The translations under genes were made by a program, and so were the position numbers. DNA of 64,000 bases from Turicibacter faecis. GTDB lineage: Bacteria > Bacillota_I > Bacilli_A > MOL361 > Turicibacteraceae. The notes under the pieces were generated by a model. It was not told the DNA's origin and ran no database searches. It saw only the letters and a program-made list of their open reading frames with translations. Below, in pieces: positions 25,190 to 32,999 of this stretch (the stretch's first letter is position 1; each line of letters opens with the position of its first letter). The DNA is taken from positions 340,001-404,000 of the forward strand of contig NZ_AP028127.1 in assembly GCF_037076425.1 (NCBI RefSeq), in the 5' to 3' direction.

Positions 25190-25660
25190 ATGAAAATTGG
25201 ATTAAATTGTAATCAGGCAAGTACAGAATTAAAAGAAAAAATTATTTCTTATTTTCAAGATGAAGGGCATGAGGTTATAGATTTAACGGATAATTCCGAT
25301 CAAAATCCTTTGAATCAATCAAAGTGGACAGTTGAAAAGGAATGGACAGTCATCAAAGAGCCGAATTGCCAATCGTCTCGACCCCATGCAGCATTGATGG
25401 TCAATCGTTTACCTGCGACTTCTATTATTGGAGTAAAGGAGAACACGATGACATCCGTAAGATTAGGGGCCGATCTTCCACAGCTTGTTTCAATGGCCAA
25501 CGAGGCATGGATAAAACCTGCCTTATATAGACAGATCAATTATAAAACGGTATGGGCGACCCTTAAAAGAGCAAATCATTGGAAACACTCAGTAAAAAAA
25601 TGGAGAGAGAATCATCGTAAAAATTCAAAAGAAAGCTCCGAAAACGAAAAAATTCAATGA
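25190..25660 (+). CDS. Degenerate RpiB/LacA-LacB-like protein, possibly a pseudogene
   Basis: A 156-codon frame. Its first 35 residues (MKIGLNCNQASTELKEKI, then GHEVIDLTDNSD) look like the start of ribose-5-phosphate isomerase B or a galactose-6-phosphate isomerase subunit. The segment ALMVNRLPATSIIGVKENTM recalls the family part around VANKIPGIRAA. The central region that should hold the catalytic Cys and the GTGIG loop is missing and replaced by unrelated sequence, and the C-terminal ~50 residues are basic and unlike the family. No ribosome binding site precedes the ATG. I read it as a decayed or repurposed gene; the family link is tentative. Confidence 0.4.
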   Translation: MKIGLNCNQASTELKEKIISYFQDEGHEVIDLTDNSDQNPLNQSKWTVEKEWTVIKEPNCQSSRPHAALMVNRLPATSIIGVKENTMTSVRLGADLPQLVSMANEAWIKPALYRQINYKTVWATLKRANHWKHSVKKWRENHRKNSKESSENEKIQ

Positions 25661-26124
25661 AAGGGAAGTATGGGGGGCATTCTTGAAAGTTGTCTAACTC
25701 CCCTTTCATTAATCATTCTCTAATCTAATGTTTAGGATAAGAATGTTTTTCTTTATAGAAAACTTAGGTTAAACACGCCCCTAATGATAAAAAATATAGA
25801 TTTTACAAAAGTATATATAAAACGACATAGCTGTGCGAATAAGTGAACAATCTTTTCTTTTTTTGCAGAAATTTAGGATGAATCATTTTCTAAATTGGTA
25901 GGATAAAACTATAAATAGAAATAGGTGGTAAAATCTTAAGGATTATAAAAGGATGGTTATTTTTTCTTGTAAGCAGCCAGGCACTTTTCTTGTATAATGT
26001 GTTTAGATAGAATAAATATAGTAAGTTGTAGTGGGGTATAAGGGTAACTTATTATATCAGTTAGAGAAGCAGAGAAAAAAAGATGATAACAATTAGTTAT
26101 CATGGATTGGGAAGGGGAAGCATC
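25661..26124. other. Noncoding stretch
   Basis: No gene seen. A TATAAT at 25993-25998 (TTGTAA 20 bases upstream) may serve the following acetyltransferase gene. Confidence 0.45.
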
Positions 26125-26922
26125 ATGGAATTAACAGGAGTAAAGAAGAGTATGACAACACCAGTAACTAAATCAGATGTGGTAAAGCAGTTAAAACAAT
26201 TAAAGCTGGCTGATTTAGACTTATTGGTGGTATATGCAAACTTAGATGCATTTGATTACATTATTGGAGGGGCTCAGACCATTGTTGAAGCCATCTATGA
26301 AGTGACAGGTTATCTTACGACAATCGTTATGCCCGCTCATTCTATTCATCAATCATGTCCAACTTTCTTTGATGAAGCATTACCAAAGAAGTGGAAGGAG
26401 TTAATGGTGAAGCATACGCCAGCATATAATGAGAGCCTATCACCTATTTTATCAGGTGAAGTTTCAGAAGCATTTGCCCGTATGCCTAGGGTTTATCGAA
26501 GTGCTCATCCAGTAGCCTCATATTTAGCCTCAGGGCGTAAAGCGGCTTGGTTTATGTCAGGTCACCAATTAGACTCCATGTTCGGTGAGCAATCTCCGTT
26601 ACAAAAGCTGTATGCACAAGATGCAAAGGTATTGTGTTTAGGAATTGATTATAATCAATTAACGGCTCTACATTTAGCTGAATACTATGCAGACTGTCGC
26701 CCAACGAAAATACATGAGGCTATTGTAAATCAAGAGGGAGAGGCAAAGTTAGCTGAGTTTGAGGATTTAGCCTTTGATTCAACTTCTTTTAATGAAATCG
26801 GTGCGGCTTATGAAGCGGCAAACCATGAGGTGCCGGTTTTTGAAATTGGAAAAACGACTTGTAAATTAGTAGATTATCGTACATTAATTGATTTTGCTAC
26901 GGATTATTTAAAGGCGAAATAA
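26125..26922 (+). CDS. AAC(3)-family aminoglycoside N-acetyltransferase-like protein
   Basis: About 265 residues of the antibiotic N-acetyltransferase (AAC(3)) family, which uses acetyl-CoA. Family features: DLLVVYANLDAFDYIIGGAQTIVEAIYE near the start, a VMPAHS segment, RMPRVYRSAHPVASYLASG (the conserved RS-x-HP block), FGEQSPLQKLYAQDAKVLCLGID. The usual HSSL motif is changed to YANL. Chromosomal members such as YokD are often poor at acetylating aminoglycosides, so resistance should not be assumed. ATG at 26125 is chosen on the strength of AAGGGG upstream; 26083 and 26152 are also possible. Monocistronic. Confidence 0.82.
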   Translation: MELTGVKKSMTTPVTKSDVVKQLKQLKLADLDLLVVYANLDAFDYIIGGAQTIVEAIYEVTGYLTTIVMPAHSIHQSCPTFFDEALPKKWKELMVKHTPAYNESLSPILSGEVSEAFARMPRVYRSAHPVASYLASGRKAAWFMSGHQLDSMFGEQSPLQKLYAQDAKVLCLGIDYNQLTALHLAEYYADCRPTKIHEAIVNQEGEAKLAEFEDLAFDSTSFNEIGAAYEAANHEVPVFEIGKTTCKLVDYRTLIDFATDYLKAK

Positions 26923-26959
26923 AAAAGGAGTGAGACCGTTTATGTCTCACTCCTTTTTG
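26923..26959. terminator. Bidirectional terminator
   Basis: A perfect 15-bp stem AAAAAGGAGTGAGAC / GTCTCACTCCTTTTT (26923-26937 / 26944-26958) between convergent genes. Confidence 0.93.
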
Positions 26960-27503
26960 TATAGATCTGGCATTCTGTAAAGATATATTGGGGACAGATA
27001 TCGTGAGGTTCATATGCGATTGAATCGACAATCTGACATTCATAAGCGAGTGCAATGGTAATAAGTTCAGGGAAATTTTTGAGGTAGCGATCGTAAAAGC
27101 CTTTTCCGTATCCAATACGATGACAACATCTATCAAATGCAACACCGGGCATAATCATTACTCCTTTTTTATCGGTAACACGCTCAGTTGTTGTCGGCTC
27201 TAAAATGTTAAAGGTTCCACGTGCTACCTCTTCAAGAGAGTTAATTTTATAAAATTCCATAGAATGGTTAATAATTTTAGGAATAGCCACTGTCTTATTT
27301 AAACGAAAGGCCTCTCGTATAATGGGGGTAGTTTTAACCTCGTTTTGGTAATTGACATAGATGAAGAGGGTGGATGCATGTTGGAAGAGGGTGGATTGAC
27401 AGACACGGCGAGAAATGAGATCGCTGTGATAGTTGACGATTGACTCGTCCAATTTTCGTCGTTTGTTAAGTATATCCTGTCGGATTTTTTGTTTATGGTT
27501 CAT
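26940..27503 (-). CDS. 5-formyltetrahydrofolate cyclo-ligase
   Basis: A 187-residue enzyme (MTHFS, also FthC/YgfA) that converts 5-formyl-THF to 5,10-methenyl-THF with ATP, returning stored folate to the one-carbon pool. Family motifs: the basic N-terminus KIRQDILNKRRKL, then the ATP/folate loop PGVAFDRCCHRIGYGKGFYDRYL, and a C-terminal YECQIVDSIAYEPHD. The start has GAGGTGA as ribosome site. The stop codon lies inside the shared terminator stem. Lone gene. Confidence 0.94.
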   Translation of the reverse strand: MNHKQKIRQDILNKRRKLDESIVNYHSDLISRRVCQSTLFQHASTLFIYVNYQNEVKTTPIIREAFRLNKTVAIPKIINHSMEFYKINSLEEVARGTFNILEPTTTERVTDKKGVMIMPGVAFDRCCHRIGYGKGFYDRYLKNFPELITIALAYECQIVDSIAYEPHDICPQYIFTECQIYTKRSET

Positions 27504-27574
27504 AAAATCACCTCGTATAAAGAATATTCATCATCATGTTTTGTTAGTCATATGTTTAAAGAGGAGGGGATAAA

Positions 27575-28381
27575 ATGGAATTAATCGTAAAGAAGCTTGT
27601 ATCAGAATATATGAAATTAGATGAGGTAGAAGCAATGACGCTTGCAGGGTCTCGGGCGTCAGGGAGAAATGACAGCCAATCTGATATTGACTTGGATTTG
27701 TTTGTGACTAGAGCGATTCCGGTTGCGAAGAGACGGGAAATTGCATCAAAGTTTTCAGATTGTATGGAGATTGGAAATGAGTTTTTTGGGAGTTCGGACG
27801 AATTTATAATCCGTGATTCGTTAATCGCTGTCGATATTTGTTTTTTCGACCTAGAAGAGATTCGTCAAAACTTAGCTGAAGTGATGGAAGACTGTCAAGC
27901 TCGAACGGGATATACCACGTGTTTTGTTTACAATGTTTTAAATGCCGAAATACTTTATGATAGAAACCAGGAACTTGAACATTTAAGGAAAAAGTATCAG
28001 CATGTTTATCCAAAGACCCTCAAACAAGCGATTGTAGATAAGAATTATCCGATTTTAAGGGATGCCTTTTCTTCCTACTATCATCAAATTGAAAAGGCGA
28101 TTTCACGTTGTGACTTGAATAGTATCAATCATCGAGTGACAGCATTTTTAGCGAGCTATTACGATATTATCTTTGCGATAAATGGCGTTCTTCATCCAGG
28201 GGAGAAACGTCTCATATCAATTATAGAGTCAATATGTGTGGACTATCCACCTCATACAACCCAATATGTTCATACAATAATTAGAAGTATCGGTGTGGAT
28301 GACAACCTCCTTTTACAGACATTAAACTTATTAGTTGATGAATTAGAGATTCTGTTAAAGGGTAAAGGTTTTCTTTCGTAA
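27575..28381 (+). CDS. Nucleotidyltransferase-domain protein (DUF4037-like)
   Basis: A 268-residue protein. The N-terminal polymerase-beta-type nucleotidyltransferase fold has its catalytic motif LAGSRASGRNDSQSDIDLDLFV (GS...DxD), with a third acidic residue in VDICFFD. The helical C-terminal ~150 residues (HQIEKAISRCDLNSINHRVTAFLASYYDIIFAINGVLHPGEKRL) match the DUF4037 type. Relatives include drug-modifying and toxin-antitoxin nucleotidyltransferases, but no partner gene is adjacent, so the target is unknown. A good ribosome site (GAGGAGGGG) precedes it. Confidence 0.82.
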   Translation: MELIVKKLVSEYMKLDEVEAMTLAGSRASGRNDSQSDIDLDLFVTRAIPVAKRREIASKFSDCMEIGNEFFGSSDEFIIRDSLIAVDICFFDLEEIRQNLAEVMEDCQARTGYTTCFVYNVLNAEILYDRNQELEHLRKKYQHVYPKTLKQAIVDKNYPILRDAFSSYYHQIEKAISRCDLNSINHRVTAFLASYYDIIFAINGVLHPGEKRLISIIESICVDYPPHTTQYVHTIIRSIGVDDNLLLQTLNLLVDELEILLKGKGFLS

Positions 28382-28796
28382 CTTTTAAAAGCTCGGAACC
28401 ACCTCTTAGAAAATTACCCTTTTAAGTGAAAATATGTAGGACGTCTTAAGTAGTTTTACTATGTTGAAATTGTGAGAAAAGAGTAACGTTTTCTGGTGCT
28501 CTTTTTTTATTTTAGTTGCTTTATGATAAGAATTATACAACTAGATTCTTTTAACTGTGACATCTGTTTTGTCCTATAAAGGTCCGGATAATTTTTAAAA
28601 ACCTTTAATGCTTTTAGTTATATGATAGGATGTCTTGAATTGTATCATGCCGAAGATGAGCGGAGTGGCAGTTATAACTCATTGAATGATGAGAAAAAAC
28701 AGACATCTAACCATATCTATCTGAGTTTTTGAAATGTACGTTTTTTTATTTAACTCCTATAATGACAGTAGATTATTTAAAGAAAGAGGGGTTGGC
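28382..28796. other. Noncoding stretch
   Basis: No gene. A weak stem AAAGAG...CTCTTT with a T run near 28482-28507 may end the nucleotidyltransferase transcript. Confidence 0.4.
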
Positions 28797-29444
28797 ATGA
28801 AACGGACAAAATTAGATTATATAGAATATATCGGGGGGATTTTATTATTAACCTTAGGCGTTGCACTGAGTTCTAAGGCGGGACTTGGAACAGGATCATT
28901 AGATTCTATTAATTTTGCATTGGTTGAGCGAACAGGTTTAAATTTATCGGTTATTATTGTTGGGATGGCTGGAGTGGCTATTTTAATATCTGCATTGATT
29001 CGTCGACAGAAGCCTCGATTAAAACCATTAATAGCAGCCTTTTTAATGGCTGTTTTTACTGAAGGATGGGTTAGCGTTGTGGAGACAATTTCTATTCAGT
29101 CGTTTTTAATGCAACTTTTTGTGTTTTTTAGCGCCCTTATCTGTATTGCCTTTGGACTCGCTATTTACCTAAAACCGAAGCTACCGGCTAATCCGAATGA
29201 TGATATTACAGTTTCTCTTCATGAAGTCTATCACCTTAGAATCGGAACAGCAAAGTTGGTCGTTGATTTAACCGCGATTGGGATTGCTTTACTATTAAAC
29301 GGTCCAATTGGGGTGGGAACTCTTTTATTAACCTTTTTATTAGGCCCACTTGTGAATCAAATTAACGCTATCTTTTTTAACCCTCGTATATTACCGATGA
29401 ACAGGGAGATGAAAATGTCTAATGTAAATGAAAGTCTGAATTAG
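28797..29444 (+). CDS. YczE/YyaS-type membrane protein
   Basis: A 216-residue membrane protein with five hydrophobic segments and the family-type motif GVALSSKAGLGTGSLDSINFALVE near the start, equivalent to the ALxxxAxLGxxPWD motif of YczE/YitT-like proteins. A second conserved part is GLAIYLKPKLPANPNDDITVSL. Function is unknown for the family. ATG at 28797 is chosen because AGAGGGG lies six bases upstream. Monocistronic; convergent with an AraC regulator. Confidence 0.78.
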   Translation: MKRTKLDYIEYIGGILLLTLGVALSSKAGLGTGSLDSINFALVERTGLNLSVIIVGMAGVAILISALIRRQKPRLKPLIAAFLMAVFTEGWVSVVETISIQSFLMQLFVFFSALICIAFGLAIYLKPKLPANPNDDITVSLHEVYHLRIGTAKLVVDLTAIGIALLLNGPIGVGTLLLTFLLGPLVNQINAIFFNPRILPMNREMKMSNVNESLN

Positions 29445-29480
29445 ACACTTAACATTCTTTTCTAAAAAGTTCCTTTCATA

Positions 29481-29514
29481 AAAAAACAAGACGAGTTAGA
29501 CGTCTTGTTTTTTT
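29481..29514. terminator. Bidirectional terminator
   Basis: A 13-bp stem AAAAAACAAGACG / CGTCTTGTTTTTT (29481-29493 / 29501-29513). Confidence 0.93.
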
Positions 29515-30326
29515 ATGAGACGGAATTCAGTAGGTGAGACACAGTGAATCTTTTTAAAAGACTTTGAAAACGCAAGTGGATCTTGGTATCCACAGGATCG
29601 GGCGATATCCGAGACGGATAAGTCGGTTTCAGTTAACAACTGTGCGGCCTTTGTCATTCGAAATTGGATCAGGAATTGTTGAACAGACATGCCAACATGC
29701 TTTTGAAATAAGGCAGTCAAATAGGTTCGATTGAGACAAAGATAGTGGGATACATCACTAACTTTAATAGAATTGGCATAGTTATTTTGAATAAAGGCAA
29801 TGGCCTGGTTAATGTAATGGTTTTCGTTTTTAGCCTGTTTAGATAGATTGTTTGGAGCTGATTCCGCTAATTTTGCTAAACATAAGTAAAGTAATCCTTG
29901 GTATTTTAATTCATTTGCCTGTGTAAGACTGTTGTAGTTGAGCATTTCGGTGACATAATTTTGTAACTCTTCACAATGCTCGTAGTGTAAGACTAATTGT
30001 TGGTCGGAAAATCCCGCAGCCTCTAAATATTTTTTTGCCATTTCTCCATCAAACCCAATCCAAACATAAGTCCATGGTTGGACCGGGTCAGCCTGGTAAA
30101 AGGTAAGTTCGTCAGGACGAATGAGAAAACATTGATTTTTAGTGATCTCATAGCATTGATCTTTTGAGTAATAACGCCCCTTTCCATCCATTACAAAATG
30201 TAATAAATAGTTAGAGCGGATAGCCGGTCCAAACGAATGAGAAGACTCGCACTGGTGTATTCCACAAAAACATAGATATAAATCACGGAAATGTTTATAA
30301 TTAACTTCAAGACTTAAATGTGACAC
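29496..30326 (-). CDS. AraC family transcriptional regulator
   Basis: About 276 residues; the same architecture as the regulator at 20223 (cupin-type ligand domain with RSNYLLHFVMDGKGRYYS and RPDELTFYQADPVQPWTYVWIGFDG, then two HTHs ending IARSCGYQDPLAFSKSFKKIHCVSPTEF). The GTG at 30326 is preferred: a GGGAGGA ribosome site lies about 12 bases upstream on the minus strand and the upstream in-frame extension (to 30404) contains it. No sugar gene lies next to it, so its target is elsewhere or it acts with its paralog. Confidence 0.88.
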   Translation of the reverse strand: MSHLSLEVNYKHFRDLYLCFCGIHQCESSHSFGPAIRSNYLLHFVMDGKGRYYSKDQCYEITKNQCFLIRPDELTFYQADPVQPWTYVWIGFDGEMAKKYLEAAGFSDQQLVLHYEHCEELQNYVTEMLNYNSLTQANELKYQGLLYLCLAKLAESAPNNLSKQAKNENHYINQAIAFIQNNYANSIKVSDVSHYLCLNRTYLTALFQKHVGMSVQQFLIQFRMTKAAQLLTETDLSVSDIARSCGYQDPLAFSKSFKKIHCVSPTEFRLIKKQDV

Positions 30327-30813
30327 AATGAAATGCTTCCTCCCCCGAAAAAGACTAGATTTATTCTTATTATAACACGAAATGAAAGCGTTTGAATATA
30401 TCAAAAAGAATGCAAATAGGCGTTTATTTGAAAATAGGTGGGAACTGGGGTGGTAGGAATAAAAAGTGAGAAATGTTTGAAAGGTTGATGCAAAGGGAAA
30501 CTTAATTATAAAAGATGAAAAGTTAACTTGTTAGATTTATTCTTATGAGAATGTTAATTAGCCCTATTAGTCTATGATGGAGAATTTAAATGATTTTGGT
30601 CAAAGAGATTAATCGTTAGATGACTTATAAAAAGATGGATATAACAATTATTTATATAGGTTGCACGTTGAACAAATTTTTTTGATTTAAAAGTTGTAAA
30701 ATTTGCGCTGCCCCGTCGAAAAAAATATAAATTTGCGTATTTTAAAGAGGATTTGAGAATACTAATAGTGGTTTCCGTTTATGAAACCAATTTCGTTAGA
30801 GGAGGTAGTTTAA
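30327..30813. other. Noncoding stretch before the LEA-like gene
   Basis: No gene. Two copies of AAATTTGCG (near 30699 and 30730) and an inverted repeat GGTTTC/GAAACC (30770-30788) lie in the 130 bases upstream of the LEA-like gene and may be regulatory. No clear vegetative promoter is visible, so an alternative (stress) sigma factor is possible. Confidence 0.4.
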
Positions 30814-31287
30814 ATGTCTAATTGTAATCGTACTCCCGATCAAGAAGAGTTTGCTGAGGAAGTGGCAACTGGAGCCAAACACGTGGCGCATAAAGTTGCC
30901 CATGAAGTTAAAGATTTAGCGGCTGATGTAGAACATGGAGCTAAAAAAGTGATGAATGAGGTAGAGGATGTTGCCGAAGACGTAGCGTACAACGCAAGTA
31001 AAATGGCGCATAAAGCAGCCCATGGTGTTAAAGATGCGGCTGAAGACGTGGCTCATGGGGCTAAAAAAGTGGTGAATGGTGCTGAGGATGTTGCCGAAGA
31101 TGTCGCTCATCATATCGCTAAAGGAGCCAAACATGTCGCTCATGCAACAGAACACGTTTTACATGAAGCGAAAGATGGTCTAGAAAACGTGGGCGAGAAA
31201 ATTGAGCATGCCTCAAAAAAAGTGGTAAATAAAACAAAAGAATTCGTTGACGATATCGTCCATCCGAATGATCATTTAGAACAATAA
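30814..31287 (+). CDS. LEA-like amphipathic repeat protein
   Basis: A 157-residue hydrophilic protein made of Ala/His/Lys/Glu/Asp/Val helical repeats. Two copies of a ~40-residue unit are plain: EHGAKKVMNEVEDVAEDVAY and AHGAKKVVNGAEDVAEDVAH, each followed by a K-x-AHKAAHGVKD-like stretch. The 11-residue periodicity and lack of hydrophobic core resemble group 3 LEA or apolipoprotein-like proteins, which protect membranes or proteins during drying or freezing. Histidine content is unusually high. A strong ribosome site (GAGGAGG) precedes ATG. No signal peptide. Stress protection is inference from composition. Confidence 0.7.
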   Translation: MSNCNRTPDQEEFAEEVATGAKHVAHKVAHEVKDLAADVEHGAKKVMNEVEDVAEDVAYNASKMAHKAAHGVKDAAEDVAHGAKKVVNGAEDVAEDVAHHIAKGAKHVAHATEHVLHEAKDGLENVGEKIEHASKKVVNKTKEFVDDIVHPNDHLEQ

Positions 31288-31289
31288 AA

Positions 31290-31313
31290 AAAACAGCCCA
31301 TCTGGGCTGTTTT
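31290..31313. terminator. Bidirectional terminator
   Basis: A perfect 11-bp stem AAAACAGCCCA / TGGGCTGTTTT. On the minus strand it is followed by a T8 run, so it also ends the small gene at 31331-31447. Confidence 0.92.
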
Positions 31314-31330
31314 CATTTATAACTGATGTT

Positions 31331-31447
31331 TTATCTAACAGAAGTTAGTGTTGCAATCATTTCAATGAACGGCGGTGTGATGTAAAATAAGGCAGTTCCA
31401 ATAACTAAACCTTTAACCGCGTCTTTTAACATTTGAATTTGTTTCAT
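31331..31447 (-). CDS. Small hydrophobic peptide (38 residues)
   Basis: A reading frame MKQIQMLKDAVKG followed by the hydrophobic stretch LVIGTALFYITPPFIEMIAT and the tail LTSVR. It has a very strong ribosome site (AAAGGAGG, seven bases before ATG) and a T8 terminator just behind the stop, so I consider it a real gene. A charged amphipathic start followed by one membrane span is typical of small membrane regulators, type I toxins or peptide pheromone/bacteriocin-like products; no family is recognised. The ribosome site is partly paired in a hairpin (31459-31484), and a candidate promoter lies about 255 bases upstream, giving a long structured leader. Confidence 0.65.
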   Translation of the reverse strand: MKQIQMLKDAVKGLVIGTALFYITPPFIEMIATLTSVR

Positions 31448-31455
31448 TTTTATAT

Positions 31456-31484
31456 CCTCCTTTGGTGTTTAATAACCCCAAAGG
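31456..31484 (-). promoter_or_regulatory. Hairpin overlapping the ribosome site of the small peptide gene
   Basis: On the minus strand CCTTTGG (plus 31478-31484) pairs with CCAAAGG (plus 31459-31465), the latter being the upstream part of the CCAAAGGAGG ribosome site. Another perfect stem, AAACGC/GCGTTT, lies just upstream in the leader (near 31500-31516). Confidence 0.55.
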
Positions 31485-31709
31485 TTTTACAGGCCTTCTT
31501 CCTATAAAACGCGTGGTGCGTTTAAACAAGAAAAATAAACAGAGCCTAGTGGCCGCGTTTTCCGTCTGTTATTCGGAAATTAGCCGTCATATTGGTTTCT
31601 GTGATAATCTATTGTTTATCATTTACGTTTGCAATCTGAGCTCTATTTATGAAAAAGCGCTCGTAATTAACTTATGTGGTAATTACTTTCTTTTTGTGAA
31701 TGCTTCGTC

Positions 31710-31738
31710 ATTATCATTTCCGACGATAATGTTAACAA
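31710..31738 (-). promoter_or_regulatory. Candidate promoter of the small peptide gene
   Basis: Read on the minus strand: TTGTTA (plus 31733-31738), a 17-base spacer and GATAAT (plus 31710-31715). The remaining stretch 31739-32292 holds no gene on either strand that I can support. Confidence 0.4.
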
Positions 31739-32292
31739 CACATCAAGAACAGTACATGGAAATTGTTCTTTCCCTAAACCTCGAAACATTCCTTGTCTTA
31801 ACGCAAGGGGTTGGTTTAATATCATAACATCCTTCTTGAAATAATGCAAGAGAAAAAATGAAAAAAATAGATGTAGGGATTAAATAAATTTAGATTTAAG
31901 TCTTGTATCTTTATAGGAACTCACGCATAATTAAAGATAATTATAAGTTAAAATAATGGTTCTACGATGGATCTAAATAAATGGTTTTATGTTGAATTTC
32001 GTCCGTTTTGCTCGGTATCACGATAGGTTGGAAAGTGTGGATAATCAAAGGTGAAAGGCAGTTTATTTAGTTATAACTTATAATAACTGAATACATTCCC
32101 AAAGATTTTATTCCCTTTATAGTGGGTCTTTCCCTTATAGAAACCAAACAACTTATCTTATTTTCCTAACGGTGAAATCTTGTTTATTTTATCGGTAGGA
32201 TAATGAAGAAACCGGGGAGAGATAGGGCGGATTCAAGGCATGTAGGTAACGGTCTAACTAGTGAATTGTAACTATAAAAGGAGTGACGGTGT

Positions 32293-32997
32293 GTGAAGGA
32301 GTATATCACGTTTAAAGAGGTAAAAAAGATCTATAAAATGGGTGAAGTTGAGATTGAAGCATTGAGTGGCGTCAATTTTTCGATTGATAAAGGTGAGTTC
32401 GTCGTCATCGCAGGTGCGAGTGGGGCCGGGAAAAGTACAGTTTTGAATATATTAGGGGGGATGGATACTGCAAGCAGTGGTGAAATCTTTGTTGGGGGAA
32501 AAGAAATTACCCATTACACCAATAAGCAATTAATTACGTATCGTCGCCACGATATAGGGTTTGTGTTTCAATTTTATAATCTTGTTCAAAACTTAACAGC
32601 CCTTGAAAATGTTGAACTAGCAACGCAGATTTGTGAAAATCCATTAGATATTCATGAAGTATTGGAGGCGGTCGGTCTTTCCCATCGTAAAAATAACTTT
32701 CCAGCTCAATTATCGGGTGGGGAACAACAACGAGTTGCGATTGCACGGGCGTTAGCCAAAAATCCGAAGCTACTCCTTTGTGATGAACCAACGGGAGCAC
32801 TTGACTACAATACAGGGAAGGCTATTTTAAAGTTATTACAAGATACGTGTCGACAAATGGGAATGACGGTCGTCATGATTACTCATAATCTTGCGATTGC
32901 CCCGATGGGAGATAAAGTAATCCATGTTCGTAATGGTCGAGTTGCGAGTATTGAAATCAATGAGAACCCGATTCCTGTTGAAAGGATTGAGTGGTAA
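32293..32997 (+). CDS. ABC transporter ATP-binding protein (MacB/LolD type)
   Basis: A 234-residue ATPase with Walker [10 protein letters not shown] (~45), Q-loop FVFQFYNL, signature LSGGEQQRV, Walker [13 protein letters not shown] and the H-loop histidine in MITHN. The DEPTGALD form and short length are typical of MacB/LolD/FtsE-type partners of FtsX-like permeases. GTG start with AAAGGAG nine bases upstream. Its stop overlaps the start region of the permease gene, so the two form one operon. Confidence 0.95.
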   Translation: MKEYITFKEVKKIYKMGEVEIEALSGVNFSIDKGEFVVIAGASGAGKSTVLNILGGMDTASSGEIFVGGKEITHYTNKQLITYRRHDIGFVFQFYNLVQNLTALENVELATQICENPLDIHEVLEAVGLSHRKNNFPAQLSGGEQQRVAIARALAKNPKLLLCDEPTGALDYNTGKAILKLLQDTCRQMGMTVVMITHNLAIAPMGDKVIHVRNGRVASIEINENPIPVERIEW

Positions 32998-32999
32998 CG

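Noticed and set aside
31462-31827. Plus-strand frame of 121 codons opposite the small peptide leader
   Set aside because: TTG start without ribosome site; the minus-strand gene with its own signals explains the region better.
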